Source: Mageeibacillus sp. (GTDB taxonomy: Bacteria > Bacillota > Clostridia > Saccharofermentanales > Saccharofermentanaceae). Taken from it: a DNA stretch of 64,000 nt. Where the stretch lies: assembly GCA_022484595.1 (NCBI GenBank), contig JAKVLB010000007.1, forward strand, positions 61,745 to 125,744. The letters run 5' to 3'. The position numbers and the translations under genes are program-made. The notes beneath the pieces were generated by a model. The model saw only the letters and a list, made by a program, of their open reading frames with translations. It searched no databases and was not told where the DNA came from. Position 1 is the stretch's first letter. Each line of letters starts with the position of its first letter. Positions 36,443 to 45,032 of this stretch are shown here, piece after piece.

Positions 36443-36929
36443 GTTCAAGACAACATCAGCGGAGATGACCGAGCATTTCGGAGAGGCGCTCGGCAGGCGG
36501 CTTGCTGCCGGTGATGTGATTGCGCTGGACGGAGATCTCGGCGCGGGTAAGACCTGTCTGACGCGCGGACTTGCCGCAGGGCTTGGCGCGACATCGTTTG
36601 TTTCTTCGCCGACGTTTACAATCGTAAACGAGTACGAGGGCGGAAGGTTCATGATGTTCCATTTTGATACCTACAGACTTGAAGACGAAGATGATTTTAT
36701 CAACGCCGGTCTCGATGAGTATTTTGACCGCGGCGGCGTCTGCGTGATTGAGTGGAGTGAGGTAATCAAAGGCATTCTGCCGAAGGGCACAATCCATTTC
36801 AGAATAACAGGAACCGGCGACGAGAGATTTTTCGAGGCCGGTCAGGACGACGACGGTGACGATGACCGCGATTCAATGTCTGAGAGAATTGCAGAGGCAG
36901 TCAGGGAAGCGGGGATAGAGACTTTATGA
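36435..36929 (+). CDS. tsaE: tRNA threonylcarbamoyladenosine biosynthesis ATPase TsaE
   Basis: A 164-residue P-loop ATPase that works with TsaB and TsaD to make t6A37 on ANN-decoding tRNAs. The Walker A motif GDLGAGKTCLTRG (about residues 34-46) and the TSFVSSPTFTIVNEYEG segment are characteristic, as is HFDTYRLED. It overlaps the amidohydrolase by 8 bases and tsaB by 4. The C-terminus has an acidic insertion (DDDGDDD, near residues 139-145) that is not usual. TsaD is not in this window. Confidence 0.94.
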   Translation: MIKFKTTSAEMTEHFGEALGRRLAAGDVIALDGDLGAGKTCLTRGLAAGLGATSFVSSPTFTIVNEYEGGRFMMFHFDTYRLEDEDDFINAGLDEYFDRGGVCVIEWSEVIKGILPKGTIHFRITGTGDERFFEAGQDDDGDDDRDSMSERIAEAVREAGIETL

Positions 36930-37672
36930 TGATGCTTGTTTGTGATACTTCAAATTCGACATGCTGCGCCGGAGTCTTTGAAGACGGGAAGCGTCTGTCG
37001 GGCAAGCTCAATATGGAGCCGAGGACACACTCTGAGACTTTTATGCCGCTTGTTCATGAGATGATGGCAGAGGCTCGGATTACGCACGATAAGCTTGACT
37101 GTTATGCGGCGGTGACCGGACCGGGATCATTTACCGGTATAAGGATCGGGCTTGCTGCCGTTAAAGCAATGTCGGCAGCTTCCGGCAAACCATGCGTCGC
37201 AGTGTCTTCGACTGAAGCTCTCGAAAGTAGCTGTGAGAACGTGACTGCGACAAAGCCGTGTGAGACGATAATGATTCCGGCGTTTGATGCCCGAAATAAC
37301 AGAGTTTTCGCACAGGTAATGGAAGATGACACAGCGAAAAGTCTGATACGTGAGAATGCCTACGATGCTGATGAACTTGCACTCGCAGTGACCGGAATCC
37401 CGGAAATCATATACGGCGCGCGAAGACAGATAATTGTTGTGGGAAGCGGCTCTGAAGCGATGAAGAGGGCTTTTGAAAGACTCGGCGCGACACTGAATAT
37501 CTATTACGCACCGGGCGCGGTCATACTTCCGGAAGGAGTCGCAAAGGCAGCTTTTGCCGCCGTTAGGACAAATAAAGATTCGGCGCTTGTAAGCGGCCTG
37601 GACATATGTGCATCTTACTGCGCTGCTTCGAGAGTAAAGACGCTTGACGGCAGAAATTACGAGGGAAAGTGA
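36926..37672 (+). CDS. tsaB: tRNA threonylcarbamoyladenosine biosynthesis protein TsaB
   Basis: A 248-residue ASKHA-fold protein, partner of TsaD in t6A synthesis. CDTSNSTCCAGVFEDG at the N-terminus and the hallmark GPGSFTGIRIGLAAVKAMS (about residues 65-83) identify it. The start overlaps the tsaE stop (ATGA); three Met codons occur in the first five codons region and the first is used here. Followed by rimI one base after the stop, the classical tsaE-tsaB-rimI order. Confidence 0.95.
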   Translation: MMMLVCDTSNSTCCAGVFEDGKRLSGKLNMEPRTHSETFMPLVHEMMAEARITHDKLDCYAAVTGPGSFTGIRIGLAAVKAMSAASGKPCVAVSSTEALESSCENVTATKPCETIMIPAFDARNNRVFAQVMEDDTAKSLIRENAYDADELALAVTGIPEIIYGARRQIIVVGSGSEAMKRAFERLGATLNIYYAPGAVILPEGVAKAAFAAVRTNKDSALVSGLDICASYCAASRVKTLDGRNYEGK

Positions 37673-37673
37673 T

Positions 37674-38108
37674 ATGCTCATTCGCGAAGCAAGGCCTGAG
37701 GATGTCGGAGCGATAATGGAGCTTGAGAAAGGCGCGATTGTTCATCCCTGGATTCTGCAGGACATAGAGGCACTTATAACCGACGGGTGCAAAACCGCCG
37801 TTGCGGCAGAAGATACGGAAGGACGGATAACCGGATATGCCGGTGCCGAGTGGGTCATGCCGGAAGCCAATATCGGCAATATTGTGGTCTGTCCCGATTG
37901 CAGAGGACAAGGGGTCGGAACCAGGCTCTTGAGAACACTTATCGGATGTCTGCGGACGATCGGGATTGAAGAGGTTTTCCTTGAGGTTGAAGAAGGCAAT
38001 GAGCCGGCCATGAGACTGTATCGTTCATGCGGTTTTGAAGTGTATAACAGGCGGCGGGACTACTACGGACAAGGTGCTGACGCACTGCTTATGAAGTGCC
38101 GATTGTGA
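37674..38108 (+). CDS. rimI: Ribosomal-protein-alanine N-acetyltransferase RimI-like
   Basis: A 144-residue GNAT protein. The frame extends to 37644, but GAGGGA before the ATG at 37674 and the absence of overlap favour this start. VVCPDCRGQGVGTRLLRTL (about residues 73-91) is the acetyl-CoA loop (RGQGVG), and EVEEGNEPAMRLYRSCGFE (about 103-121) is the RimI-type C-terminal signature. Position after tsaB supports RimI. It would acetylate the N-terminal alanine of ribosomal protein S18 or similar proteins. Confidence 0.9.
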   Translation: MLIREARPEDVGAIMELEKGAIVHPWILQDIEALITDGCKTAVAAEDTEGRITGYAGAEWVMPEANIGNIVVCPDCRGQGVGTRLLRTLIGCLRTIGIEEVFLEVEEGNEPAMRLYRSCGFEVYNRRRDYYGQGADALLMKCRL

Positions 38109-38185
38109 TTTTAAACAAAAGGCAAACACAAATAACAGGCATTTGAGTAAAATAGCCGAAAATGTCCACGCCGTCCTTTTTTGTG

Positions 38186-38214
38186 TTGCTTTTCGCGTTC
38201 TGCAAAAATATACT
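38186..38214 (+). promoter_or_regulatory. Promoter for the HPr-like gene and uvrC
   Basis: TTGCTT (38186-38191), 17 bases, TATACT (38209-38214), about 30 bases before the ATG at 38244, which has GGGGG upstream. Confidence 0.6.
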
Positions 38215-38243
38215 TAATGCGTAATTTCCTGGGGGTATTAACC

Positions 38244-38504
38244 ATGATAAACGAGAAAATTGTATTTCAATGTGAAGACAGTCTGCAGATGAAGACGGTT
38301 GCGGTTCTCATTCAGAAGGCATCGGCGTTTAGAAGCACGATTTATCTGGTAAGGAGCGGAAGACGTGTGAATGCGAAGAGTCTTCTCGGTGTTATGTCCC
38401 TTGGTATTGAGAATGGCGCTGAGATTGAGATTGAAGCTGACGGAGACGATGCAGCTGAAGCAGTGAAGGTTCTCATCGCCCACCTTAAGAATCCCGTAGT
38501 GTGA
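38244..38504 (+). CDS. HPr-family protein lacking the phosphoryl-accepting His (Crh-like)
   Basis: An 86-residue HPr-fold protein. The start at 38244 follows CTGGGGG; the longer frame to 38181 adds sequence unlike HPr. Where HPr has GLHARPA with His15, this protein has SLQMKTVA: Gln replaces the PTS phosphorylation site. The regulatory Ser46 region is kept, NAKSLLGVMSLG (residues 44-55). Bacillus Crh shows exactly this His-to-Gln change with retained Ser46 and acts only in catabolite regulation. A Crh-like, non-PTS role is therefore likely. It is coupled to uvrC by a TGATG overlap. Confidence 0.82.
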   Translation: MINEKIVFQCEDSLQMKTVAVLIQKASAFRSTIYLVRSGRRVNAKSLLGVMSLGIENGAEIEIEADGDDAAEAVKVLIAHLKNPVV

Positions 38505-40378
38505 TGTTGTCCCGCGATTTCGACGCGCGACTGGATACAGTACCTTTAAGTCCCGGAGTTTATCTGATGAAGGATAGCTCGGGGACTGTTATTTATGTGG
38601 GGAAAGCAAAGAGGCTGCGCAATCGCCTGACCAGCTATTTCGGAGGCGGTGTCATATCAAGTCCCAAGGTCGCGGCAATGGTCTCACACGTCGCGGATTT
38701 TGAATACACTGTGGTCGGATCCGAATCCGAGGCGCTCCTTCTTGAAAGCAACCTTATCAAGCGATATCAGCCGCACTACAATATTCTCTTAAGAGACGAC
38801 AAAGGGTATCCTTATATCTGCATCACGCTCAACGAACCCTATCCGCGTGTTTTCAAGGCTTTCAGGCCGGACGCTTCTGCCCGCAGGAACGGCGCCGCAT
38901 ATTACGGACCTTATATGAACTCTGATTGTAACGGAGTTCTGGCTAGTATAAACGATATTTTTCCTCTTAAACGCTGCACCAGAATTTTTCCTCGTGACAT
39001 CGGCAAGGAACGTCCGTGCCTCAACTACCATATCGGCAAGTGCATGGCTCCGTGCCTCGGAACTGTCAGTCAGAGTGATTACAGGGCGATGATTGAGCAG
39101 ATAGTTATGTTTTTCGACGGCAAGTATGACGGAATAATAAGTGACATACGCGAACGAATGAAGTCGGCTTCTGACAGACTTGAATTCGAGCAGGCCGGAA
39201 TCATGCGCGATCGGATATATGCGCTCGAAAATGTGCAGAAGAGTCAGCATGTGTTCTTAAGCATCGAACGGGATGTCGATGCCATAGGCCTTTATTCTGA
39301 TGCGGGTGAGACCTGCGTCCGCAAACTTGAACTGAGACAGGGCAGAGTCGTCGGTTCTTCAACGTATTTTATGAACGGTGACGAGAGTGAACAGCGCGTA
39401 ATACTGAAGAGTTTCCTTCTTCAGTATTACGAGAGCGCGTCTCAGATTCCGCCGCAGATTCTTATTCCGTTTGCGATTGACGTAGATGATGCCGATGATA
39501 CTGATGTTACGGAACAGCTCCTGTCTTCCAGGGCGTCGCATCGTGTAAGACTTCATGTTCCTGAGCGAGGAGAACTTCATGACTTCGAGATTATGGCGCA
39601 GAACAACGCGCGTGAGATGATGGTAAGAAGGATTCTTCGCGGCGGAGGAGCTAATGCCGACCTTGAAGCTCCGCTTCGCTATCTTGAGAAGCTTATGGGT
39701 GTCGAAGAAGGCTCTTTGCACCGCGCCGAAGCTTACGATATAAGCAACCTCGGCAATGACGACATCTGCTCGGGAATGTGTGTGTTCATAAACGGACGCG
39801 CTGACAAACAGGCATACCGTCTCTTTAAGATGAAAAGGGTCACTTCACAGGATGATTTCGCATCAATGGAGGAGACGCTTGAACGCAGATTCGCACACAG
39901 GGAGGAAGGATTTGAATATCCTGACCTGATACTTGCGGACGGCGGTATTGGGCAGCTTAATGCCATAGCCGGGGTTGTGCGCACGCTTCCGGATACCGGG
40001 AAAATCAAGATATGCGGTATGGTCAAGAATGACAGACATAAGACTGCGGGGATTGTTTTCGAGGATGGCAGACAGATATCGTTTGAAGGCCGCGAGCTTA
40101 AGGATGAAGAAATATCGCTCCTGAGATTCCTCACTACGGTACAGAACGAGGTTCACAGATTTGCGCTGTCATACCAGCACCGTCTGGCAGGCAAACGTAA
40201 TATTCGTTACAAGCTGGAGAACATCAGCGGAATCGGACCTGCGAAACGCAAGAATTTGCTCGCGCATTTTGGTACAATTAAGGCAGTCGGTGACGCCTCG
40301 GCTGAAGTCCTTGCAGGCTGCAAGGGAATAAGCGAAGAGAACGCAGCGGCAATCTACAAGTATTTTCACGGAGAATAG
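38504..40378 (+). CDS. uvrC: Excinuclease ABC subunit C
   Basis: Nuclease subunit of nucleotide excision repair; makes both incisions around a lesion with UvrB. The N-terminal GIY-YIG domain is seen as SPGVYLMKDSSGTVIYVGKA followed by KRLRNRLTSYF (residues ~17-50), the UvrB-interacting UVR motif around residues 205-240, the RNase H-like endonuclease region with AYDISNLG (about residue 410) and DLILADGGIGQLNA, and the C-terminal helix-hairpin-helix ISGIGPAKRKNLLAHFG. 624 residues is normal. The ATG at 38504 shares a base with the preceding TGA; the GTG one codon earlier is a less likely start. Confidence 0.96.
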   Translation: MLSRDFDARLDTVPLSPGVYLMKDSSGTVIYVGKAKRLRNRLTSYFGGGVISSPKVAAMVSHVADFEYTVVGSESEALLLESNLIKRYQPHYNILLRDDKGYPYICITLNEPYPRVFKAFRPDASARRNGAAYYGPYMNSDCNGVLASINDIFPLKRCTRIFPRDIGKERPCLNYHIGKCMAPCLGTVSQSDYRAMIEQIVMFFDGKYDGIISDIRERMKSASDRLEFEQAGIMRDRIYALENVQKSQHVFLSIERDVDAIGLYSDAGETCVRKLELRQGRVVGSSTYFMNGDESEQRVILKSFLLQYYESASQIPPQILIPFAIDVDDADDTDVTEQLLSSRASHRVRLHVPERGELHDFEIMAQNNAREMMVRRILRGGGANADLEAPLRYLEKLMGVEEGSLHRAEAYDISNLGNDDICSGMCVFINGRADKQAYRLFKMKRVTSQDDFASMEETLERRFAHREEGFEYPDLILADGGIGQLNAIAGVVRTLPDTGKIKICGMVKNDRHKTAGIVFEDGRQISFEGRELKDEEISLLRFLTTVQNEVHRFALSYQHRLAGKRNIRYKLENISGIGPAKRKNLLAHFGTIKAVGDASAEVLAGCKGISEENAAAIYKYFHGE

Positions 40379-40379
40379 A

Positions 40380-41105
40380 ATGGCTATATTTGCGCTCGCG
40401 GACACGCATCTCTGTCTCAGTAATCCTGAGAAATCGATGGATGTATTCGGAGATTACTGGAAGGATTATCTTGTCAGGATTGCCGACAACTGGCGCGACT
40501 GCGTGACAGACAGCGATACCGTACTGATAGCGGGCGACATATCATGGGCTACATATATAGACAAGGCCTTTGAGGACTTTGAATTTCTCTGCGGCCTGCC
40601 CGGACGTAAAATTATATCACGCGGGAATCACGATTACTGGTGGACATCTATAAAGAAAATGGATGAGTACTTCCTGTCTCATGATTTGCCCGGCATAGAA
40701 GTCTGCCGCACAAATGTGATAGAAGCCGAAGACTGTTTAATATCAGGCACAAGAGGCTGGATGCTTCCTTCTCCGTCGATGAAGGCGCAGGACAGGAAGA
40801 TTTATGAGCGGGAGCTTCTCAGAGTGTCGCTATGTATCGATGAACTTGCAAAGGCTGACCCGGATCACAGACGCAAGCGCATACTTATGCTGCATTATCC
40901 GCCGCTGACCTGCGACAGAACGAAGACGGATTTTACGGACGCAATAGGCTCCGGGGCGGATATATGCGTTTACGGACATCTTCACGCCCACGCGCATTCC
41001 TTTGCATATAACGGAGAGGCGATAGACGGCTGCAGATATATATGCACATCGTCAGACTATTGCGGATTCAGGCCGGTCAGGATATTCCCGGCTGATCAGG
41101 AATAA
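40380..41105 (+). CDS. Calcineurin-like metallophosphoesterase
   Basis: A 241-residue phosphoesterase. Metal ligands are visible in order: ADTHL (residues 7-11), AGDISW (about 50-55), SRGNHDYWW (about 79-87), MLHYPP (about 172-177) and YGHLHAHAH (about 198-206). The YWWTSIKKM segment is typical of a clostridial family annotated only as metallophosphoesterase. It begins one base after uvrC, with GGAG inside the end of that gene. The substrate is unknown. Confidence 0.9.
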   Translation: MAIFALADTHLCLSNPEKSMDVFGDYWKDYLVRIADNWRDCVTDSDTVLIAGDISWATYIDKAFEDFEFLCGLPGRKIISRGNHDYWWTSIKKMDEYFLSHDLPGIEVCRTNVIEAEDCLISGTRGWMLPSPSMKAQDRKIYERELLRVSLCIDELAKADPDHRRKRILMLHYPPLTCDRTKTDFTDAIGSGADICVYGHLHAHAHSFAYNGEAIDGCRYICTSSDYCGFRPVRIFPADQE

Positions 41106-41135
41106 CGGGATGATAAGTGTTTAGTAATGCGTGTG

Positions 41136-41190
41136 GCGGCAGACCTTATCGTCCGTGAGAAGTCCCGGAGTCAACGCCGCAAATTTTTTT
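41136..41190 (+). terminator. Possible terminator after the uvrC unit
   Basis: GCGGC (41136-41140) and GCCGC (41176-41180) flank an inner TCCG/CGGA pair, and AAA plus seven T follow (41184-41190). The loop is long, so support is limited. Confidence 0.35.
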
Positions 41191-41245
41191 GCTTCCCGAG
41201 AGCCTTACAGTTAGCGGCTTGCAAGAACAGATAAATAATAATTGA

Positions 41246-41273
41246 TTGACGAATGATTATTATGATTTATAAT
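41246..41273 (+). promoter_or_regulatory. Promoter for yicC-remA-gmk-rpoZ
   Basis: TTGACG (41246-41251), 16 bases, perfect TATAAT (41268-41273). It directs a leader of about 65 bases before the yicC ATG at 41346; that leader contains a terminator-like hairpin. Confidence 0.8.
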
Positions 41274-41292
41274 TAAAAAAGAGCTTTGAACT

Positions 41293-41325
41293 GAAGGATA
41301 TAGCCTTCGGCACGAGGCTTTTTTT
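41293..41325 (+). promoter_or_regulatory. Terminator-like attenuator in the yicC leader
   Basis: AGCCT (41302-41306) pairs with AGGCT (41315-41319), directly followed by seven T. A competing hairpin can form from GAAGG (41293-41297) and CCTTC (41304-41308), which would use part of the terminator stem. Because the only good promoter lies upstream, this terminator is inside the transcript leader rather than at the end of a gene. Confidence 0.5.
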
Positions 41326-41345
41326 ATCTAAGGAGTATTCGAATA

Positions 41346-42233
41346 ATGGCATATAGTATGACGGGCTTTGGCCGTGGCGAGAAGATTTTCGATACAAGGA
41401 AGTATACGGTTGAACTGAAGTCGGTCAATAACCGCTATTGTGATATCAATATCAGGATGCCCAGAATATTCAATTTCGCGGACGCGAGAATCCGGAAACA
41501 GATTACGGACAGGCTTTTACGCGGCAAAGTCGATGTGTTCATCAATTATTATGACTCCAACAGCGCTGCCGAGACGGTCGCCATTAATTCCGGACTGGTC
41601 AGGGCATATTCTGATGCGGCTGCGGCTATAGCTTCAATGACGGGCAGAGCAGATGATCTCGGCACCTCGAGACTTGCTGCATATCCTGATGTCCTCAGTG
41701 TGTCTTCTTCCGCGGTCGATGAGGACAAACTCGGAGACGAACTGATTACCGCAGTCGACTGTGCCATAGACGGTATGATAAAGATGAGAAAGAGGGAAGG
41801 CGACAACCTTCTTAAAGATATACTTGTAAAACTTGACAGACTTGAGACTCTTCGCGATGAGATAGCAGCGAGGGCGCCGATGGTAGTTGAGTTATACAGA
41901 AGCAAGCTTTCATCACGCATGGATGAACTGCTCACCAGTGAACAGCGTGAATTTTATGACGATGAGAGGCTTGCCGCTGAAGTTGCCGTATTTGCTGACA
42001 GATGCGCCATAGACGAGGAGCTTAAAAGACTTGTCAGCCATTTCGCTCAGGGCAGGAAGATTCTCGCAAGGGACGGAGCGCTCGGGAAGCAGATGGATTT
42101 CCTTGTACAGGAGATCAACCGCGAGATTAACACTACGGGTTCAAAGGCAAATGATATTGAGATAACCAACAGCGTTCTTCAGATGAAGAATACTGTAGAA
42201 GAGATAAGAGAACAGATTCAGAATCTGGTTTAA
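41346..42233 (+). CDS. yicC: YicC family protein (endoribonuclease-like)
   Basis: A 295-residue YicC/YloC protein. The family opening MTGFGRGE (residues 4-11), the central NRYCDINIRMPR (about 29-40) and the C-terminal GKQMDFLVQEINREINTTGS KAND region (about residues 246-268) are all diagnostic. Family members have been linked to RNA decay. It begins the typical Firmicute run yicC-remA-gmk-rpoZ. AAGGAG precedes the start. Confidence 0.94.
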   Translation: MAYSMTGFGRGEKIFDTRKYTVELKSVNNRYCDINIRMPRIFNFADARIRKQITDRLLRGKVDVFINYYDSNSAAETVAINSGLVRAYSDAAAAIASMTGRADDLGTSRLAAYPDVLSVSSSAVDEDKLGDELITAVDCAIDGMIKMRKREGDNLLKDILVKLDRLETLRDEIAARAPMVVELYRSKLSSRMDELLTSEQREFYDDERLAAEVAVFADRCAIDEELKRLVSHFAQGRKILARDGALGKQMDFLVQEINREINTTGSKANDIEITNSVLQMKNTVEEIREQIQNLV

Positions 42234-42254
42234 GACTGGCGGGTAACAGGATAA

Positions 42255-42491
42255 ATGGCAGAGTTTATAGATATCGGATTCGGTAACATCGCGGCAAGAA
42301 GTCGCGTTGTCTGCGTCGTTGGTGCTGACTCGGCGCCTTCCCGCAGAATGATTCAGGATGCCAAAGACCGCGGAACATGCGTGGACTGCTGCAGCGGGAA
42401 GAAGTGCCGCTCGGTGCTTATAACTGACGGGGATTCTGTAATTCTGAGTTCACTTGAGGTGAGTGAGATAAAGGAGAAGCTTGATGACTGA
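42255..42491 (+). CDS. remA: RemA family extracellular matrix regulator (DUF370)
   Basis: A 78-residue DNA-binding regulator. FIDIGFGNIAARSRVV (starting at residue 4) and SAPSRRMIQDAKDRGTCVDC (about 26-45) match the RemA/YlzA family closely. In Bacillus, RemA activates biofilm matrix operons; given the large polysaccharide loci in this window a similar role is possible. A CCSGKKC segment (two Cys then Cys) replaces the usual YGRRT region and is a bit unusual. It overlaps gmk by 8 bases. Confidence 0.9.
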   Translation: MAEFIDIGFGNIAARSRVVCVVGADSAPSRRMIQDAKDRGTCVDCCSGKKCRSVLITDGDSVILSSLEVSEIKEKLDD

Positions 42492-43113
42492 CAAAGCTTT
42501 GAGAGGTCTTATAATCGCAGTATCCGGTCCGTCGGGAGTGGGGAAAGGAACGGTGCTCGGAAGAGCGGAGCAGCTCATCGCGGCTGAAAGGCCGGGTTCT
42601 GTAGGCCGTTCAATATCAGCCACCACGAGACAGCCGAGGGGAAGAGAGCGCGACGGAGTTGAGTATTATTTCAAGACGAAGCGTGAGTTTGAGGATATGA
42701 TCTCCGCGGGTGAGATAATCGAATATGATATGTATGTAGACAATTATTACGGCACGCCGGCAGGACCTGTCGCGGATATGGTGGAGAGCGGGAAGGATGT
42801 GTTTTTCGATATCACGATAGAAGGGTCGCTGGCACTGAAGAGAAGGTTCCCGGACGACTGCGTCACGGTTTTCCTTTTGCCTCCGTCATACAAAGAACTT
42901 GAAGACAGACTTACGGGTCGCGGCACTGAGGACAAAGACAAAATAGCCAGACGAATGGCACAGGCACGTGTTGAGATTGCCAGAGCCGGTGAATTCGAAT
43001 ATATCGTCAGCAACCACAGCGTAGAACAAGCTGCACAGGATATAATTAAGATAATTGACAGTGAGAAGCTGAAGGCTGCACGGCAGAAACAGACAATAAA
43101 AAATTTGCAATAA
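42484..43113 (+). CDS. gmk: Guanylate kinase
   Basis: Phosphorylates GMP to GDP with ATP. The P-loop SGPSGVGKGTV (about residues 14-24), SATTRQPRGRERDGVEYYF (about 42-60) with GMP-binding residues, and FFDITIEG (about residues 100-107; IEG rather than the more common VQG) identify it. The ATG at 42484 is preceded by AAGGAG 6 bases upstream and overlaps remA. 209 residues is normal. Confidence 0.95.
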   Translation: MTDKALRGLIIAVSGPSGVGKGTVLGRAEQLIAAERPGSVGRSISATTRQPRGRERDGVEYYFKTKREFEDMISAGEIIEYDMYVDNYYGTPAGPVADMVESGKDVFFDITIEGSLALKRRFPDDCVTVFLLPPSYKELEDRLTGRGTEDKDKIARRMAQARVEIARAGEFEYIVSNHSVEQAAQDIIKIIDSEKLKAARQKQTIKNLQ

Positions 43114-43131
43114 AGAAAGAGGTAAGTACGT

Positions 43132-43596
43132 ATGTTAACAGATCCATCAATTGAGAAACTTAAGGAAAAGGGCGCATCCCCCTATGATGTCGCGGTTCTT
43201 GTGTCAAAGCGCGCAAGGCAGCTTGTCGACGGGGCACAGCCTATGGTTGATGACCGTGATGCGGCAAATGTGGTTTCACTTGCATGTCGTGAAGTCGCGC
43301 AGGATAAGGTTGTTGCCGTTGAAGGCGACGTTGAGCCTTGTGTTCCGATTACACGCGCTGAAAGAATCCGCCGTGCTGAAGAGGAAGAAGCAAAGCGCAA
43401 AGCTCATGAGGAAGAGGTAGCAGAACAGCAGCAGTTTAATGAGAGCAGAGGCAACGGAATAGACGATCTTCTCGCGCAGGTTAACAATGCTGAAGTTCTG
43501 GAAGACGAAGACATCGATGATGAACTGGATGAGTCCGAGGATATCGAGCCGACAGACGATGATATTGCAAAAGAAGAAATGAATAAAGAAGAATAA
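43132..43596 (+). CDS. rpoZ: RNA polymerase omega subunit with long acidic C-terminal extension
   Basis: The first ~65 residues match omega: MLTDPSIEKLKEKGASPYDV at the start, then VSKRARQLVDGA and a C-terminal helix of AxxEVAQDKV type. Omega stabilises the RNA polymerase core and is commonly encoded after gmk. Unlike the usual 65-90 residues, this protein has 154: residues ~75-110 form a highly charged helical segment (RIRRAEEEEAKRKAHEEE) and the rest is strongly acidic. AGAGGTAAG is upstream. The next gene, glyQS, begins 11 bases after the stop. Confidence 0.85.
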   Translation: MLTDPSIEKLKEKGASPYDVAVLVSKRARQLVDGAQPMVDDRDAANVVSLACREVAQDKVVAVEGDVEPCVPITRAERIRRAEEEEAKRKAHEEEVAEQQQFNESRGNGIDDLLAQVNNAEVLEDEDIDDELDESEDIEPTDDDIAKEEMNKEE

Positions 43597-43607
43597 GGTG
43601 AACAGAG

Positions 43608-45020
43608 ATGGCAATTGAGAAATCAATGGATAAGATAGTATCGCTGGCCAAGGTAAGAGGTTTTGTCTACCCCGGTTCCGATATTTACGGCGGACTTGCG
43701 AATGCATGGGACTTCGGTCCTTTGGGCGTTCAGCTCAAGAACAATGTCAAGGCTGCATGGTGGAAGAAGTTTGTTCAGGAGAATCCTTATAATGTAGGGA
43801 TTGACTGCGCAATTCTTATGAACCCTCAGGTCTGGGTGGCATCAGGACATGTCGGAGGTTTCTCCGATCCTCTGATTGACTGCAAGCAGTGCAAGTCAAG
43901 ACAGAGAGCCGATAACCTGGTTGAGGATTACAACCGTGACAACGGTATTGACGGCGTTTCCGTCGAAGGTATGAGCAATGACGAACTTGTCTCATACATA
44001 AAGGAGAAGAACATACCGTGTCCGCACTGCGGCGGTCATGATTTTACAGATGTCCGCAAGTTCAATCTTATGTTCAAGACATTTATGGGCGTTACAGAGG
44101 ATGCCAAGAACGAGGTATATCTGAGACCTGAAACTGCCCAGGGAATTTTCGTGAACTTCGCGAACGTTCAGAGAAGCTCAAGAAGAAAGATTCCGTTCGG
44201 TATATGCCAGATAGGCAAGTCATTCCGTAACGAGATTACTCCCGGCAACTTCATCTTCCGTACCCGCGAGTTCGAGCAGATGGAGCTGGAGTTTTTCTGC
44301 GAGCCGGACACTGACCTCGACTGGTTCCATTACTGGAAGAATTACTGCTACGAGTGGCTTCTTGGATTGGGTCTCAAGAAGGAAGAGCTTCGCACAAGAG
44401 ACCATGCCAAGGAAGAGCTTGCGTTCTATTCCAAGGCAACGACAGACTTTGAGTTCACTTTTCCGTTCGGCTGGGGTGAGCTTTGGGGTGTTGCCGACAG
44501 AACAGACTATGACCTTAAGCAGCATATGGAATATTCCAAACAGGATTTAAGTTACTTCGATCCTGCCAGGAACGAGAAGTATGTTCCTTATGTAATTGAG
44601 CCTTCTCTCGGTGCTGACCGTGTTACGCTCGCTTTCCTCTGCTCCGCGTACGACGAAGAGGAACTCGAGGGAGGAGATGTCAGAACCGTTATGAGATTTC
44701 ATCCGTTCCTTGCGCCAATCAAGATCGGAGTACTTCCGCTGTCTGCAAAGCTTACCGAGCCTGCAGGCAAAATCTATGAGAAGCTGTCCAGGAAGTATAT
44801 GTGCGAGCTTGACGAGCGTCAGAGCATCGGCAAACGTTACAGAAGACAGGATGAGATCGGTACGCCGTACTGTGTCGTATATGATTTTGATTCAGAAACG
44901 GATAACTGCGTTACAATCAGAGAGAGAGACTCGATGAAGAACATCGAGTATGAGCCGGGCAATATCAGATTCCCGATTGACAGACTTGAAGAATTTTTTG
45001 AGGGAAAGTTTGATTTCTGA
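43608..45020 (+). CDS. glyQS: Glycyl-tRNA synthetase, single-chain dimeric type
   Basis: Charges tRNA-Gly. This is the alpha2-type class II enzyme found in many clostridia, 470 residues. Features: [22 protein letters not shown] (about residues 19-40), a zinc-binding CPHCGGHDF near residue 138, motif 2 [25 protein letters not shown] (about 206-230), motif 3 [12 protein letters not shown] (about 330-341) and a C-terminal anticodon-binding domain. GGTGAACAGAG is a modest ribosome binding site. The gene's 3' end overlaps a promoter for ppdK. Confidence 0.96.
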   Translation: MAIEKSMDKIVSLAKVRGFVYPGSDIYGGLANAWDFGPLGVQLKNNVKAAWWKKFVQENPYNVGIDCAILMNPQVWVASGHVGGFSDPLIDCKQCKSRQRADNLVEDYNRDNGIDGVSVEGMSNDELVSYIKEKNIPCPHCGGHDFTDVRKFNLMFKTFMGVTEDAKNEVYLRPETAQGIFVNFANVQRSSRRKIPFGICQIGKSFRNEITPGNFIFRTREFEQMELEFFCEPDTDLDWFHYWKNYCYEWLLGLGLKKEELRTRDHAKEELAFYSKATTDFEFTFPFGWGELWGVADRTDYDLKQHMEYSKQDLSYFDPARNEKYVPYVIEPSLGADRVTLAFLCSAYDEEELEGGDVRTVMRFHPFLAPIKIGVLPLSAKLTEPAGKIYEKLSRKYMCELDERQSIGKRYRRQDEIGTPYCVVYDFDSETDNCVTIRERDSMKNIEYEPGNIRFPIDRLEEFFEGKFDF

Positions 45021-45026
45021 TATTAT
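44998..45026 (+). promoter_or_regulatory. Promoter for ppdK
   Basis: TTGAGG (44998-45003), 17 bases, TATTAT (45021-45026). The start of transcription would be near 45033, directly before a structured leader. The -35 lies in the last codons of glyQS. Confidence 0.55.
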
Positions 45027-45032
45027 GAAGGT

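Noticed and set aside
42747..43110. Long open frames on the strand opposite gmk and rpoZ
   Set aside because: They are shadows of well supported genes, with no ribosome binding sites and low-complexity Ser/Leu-rich translations.
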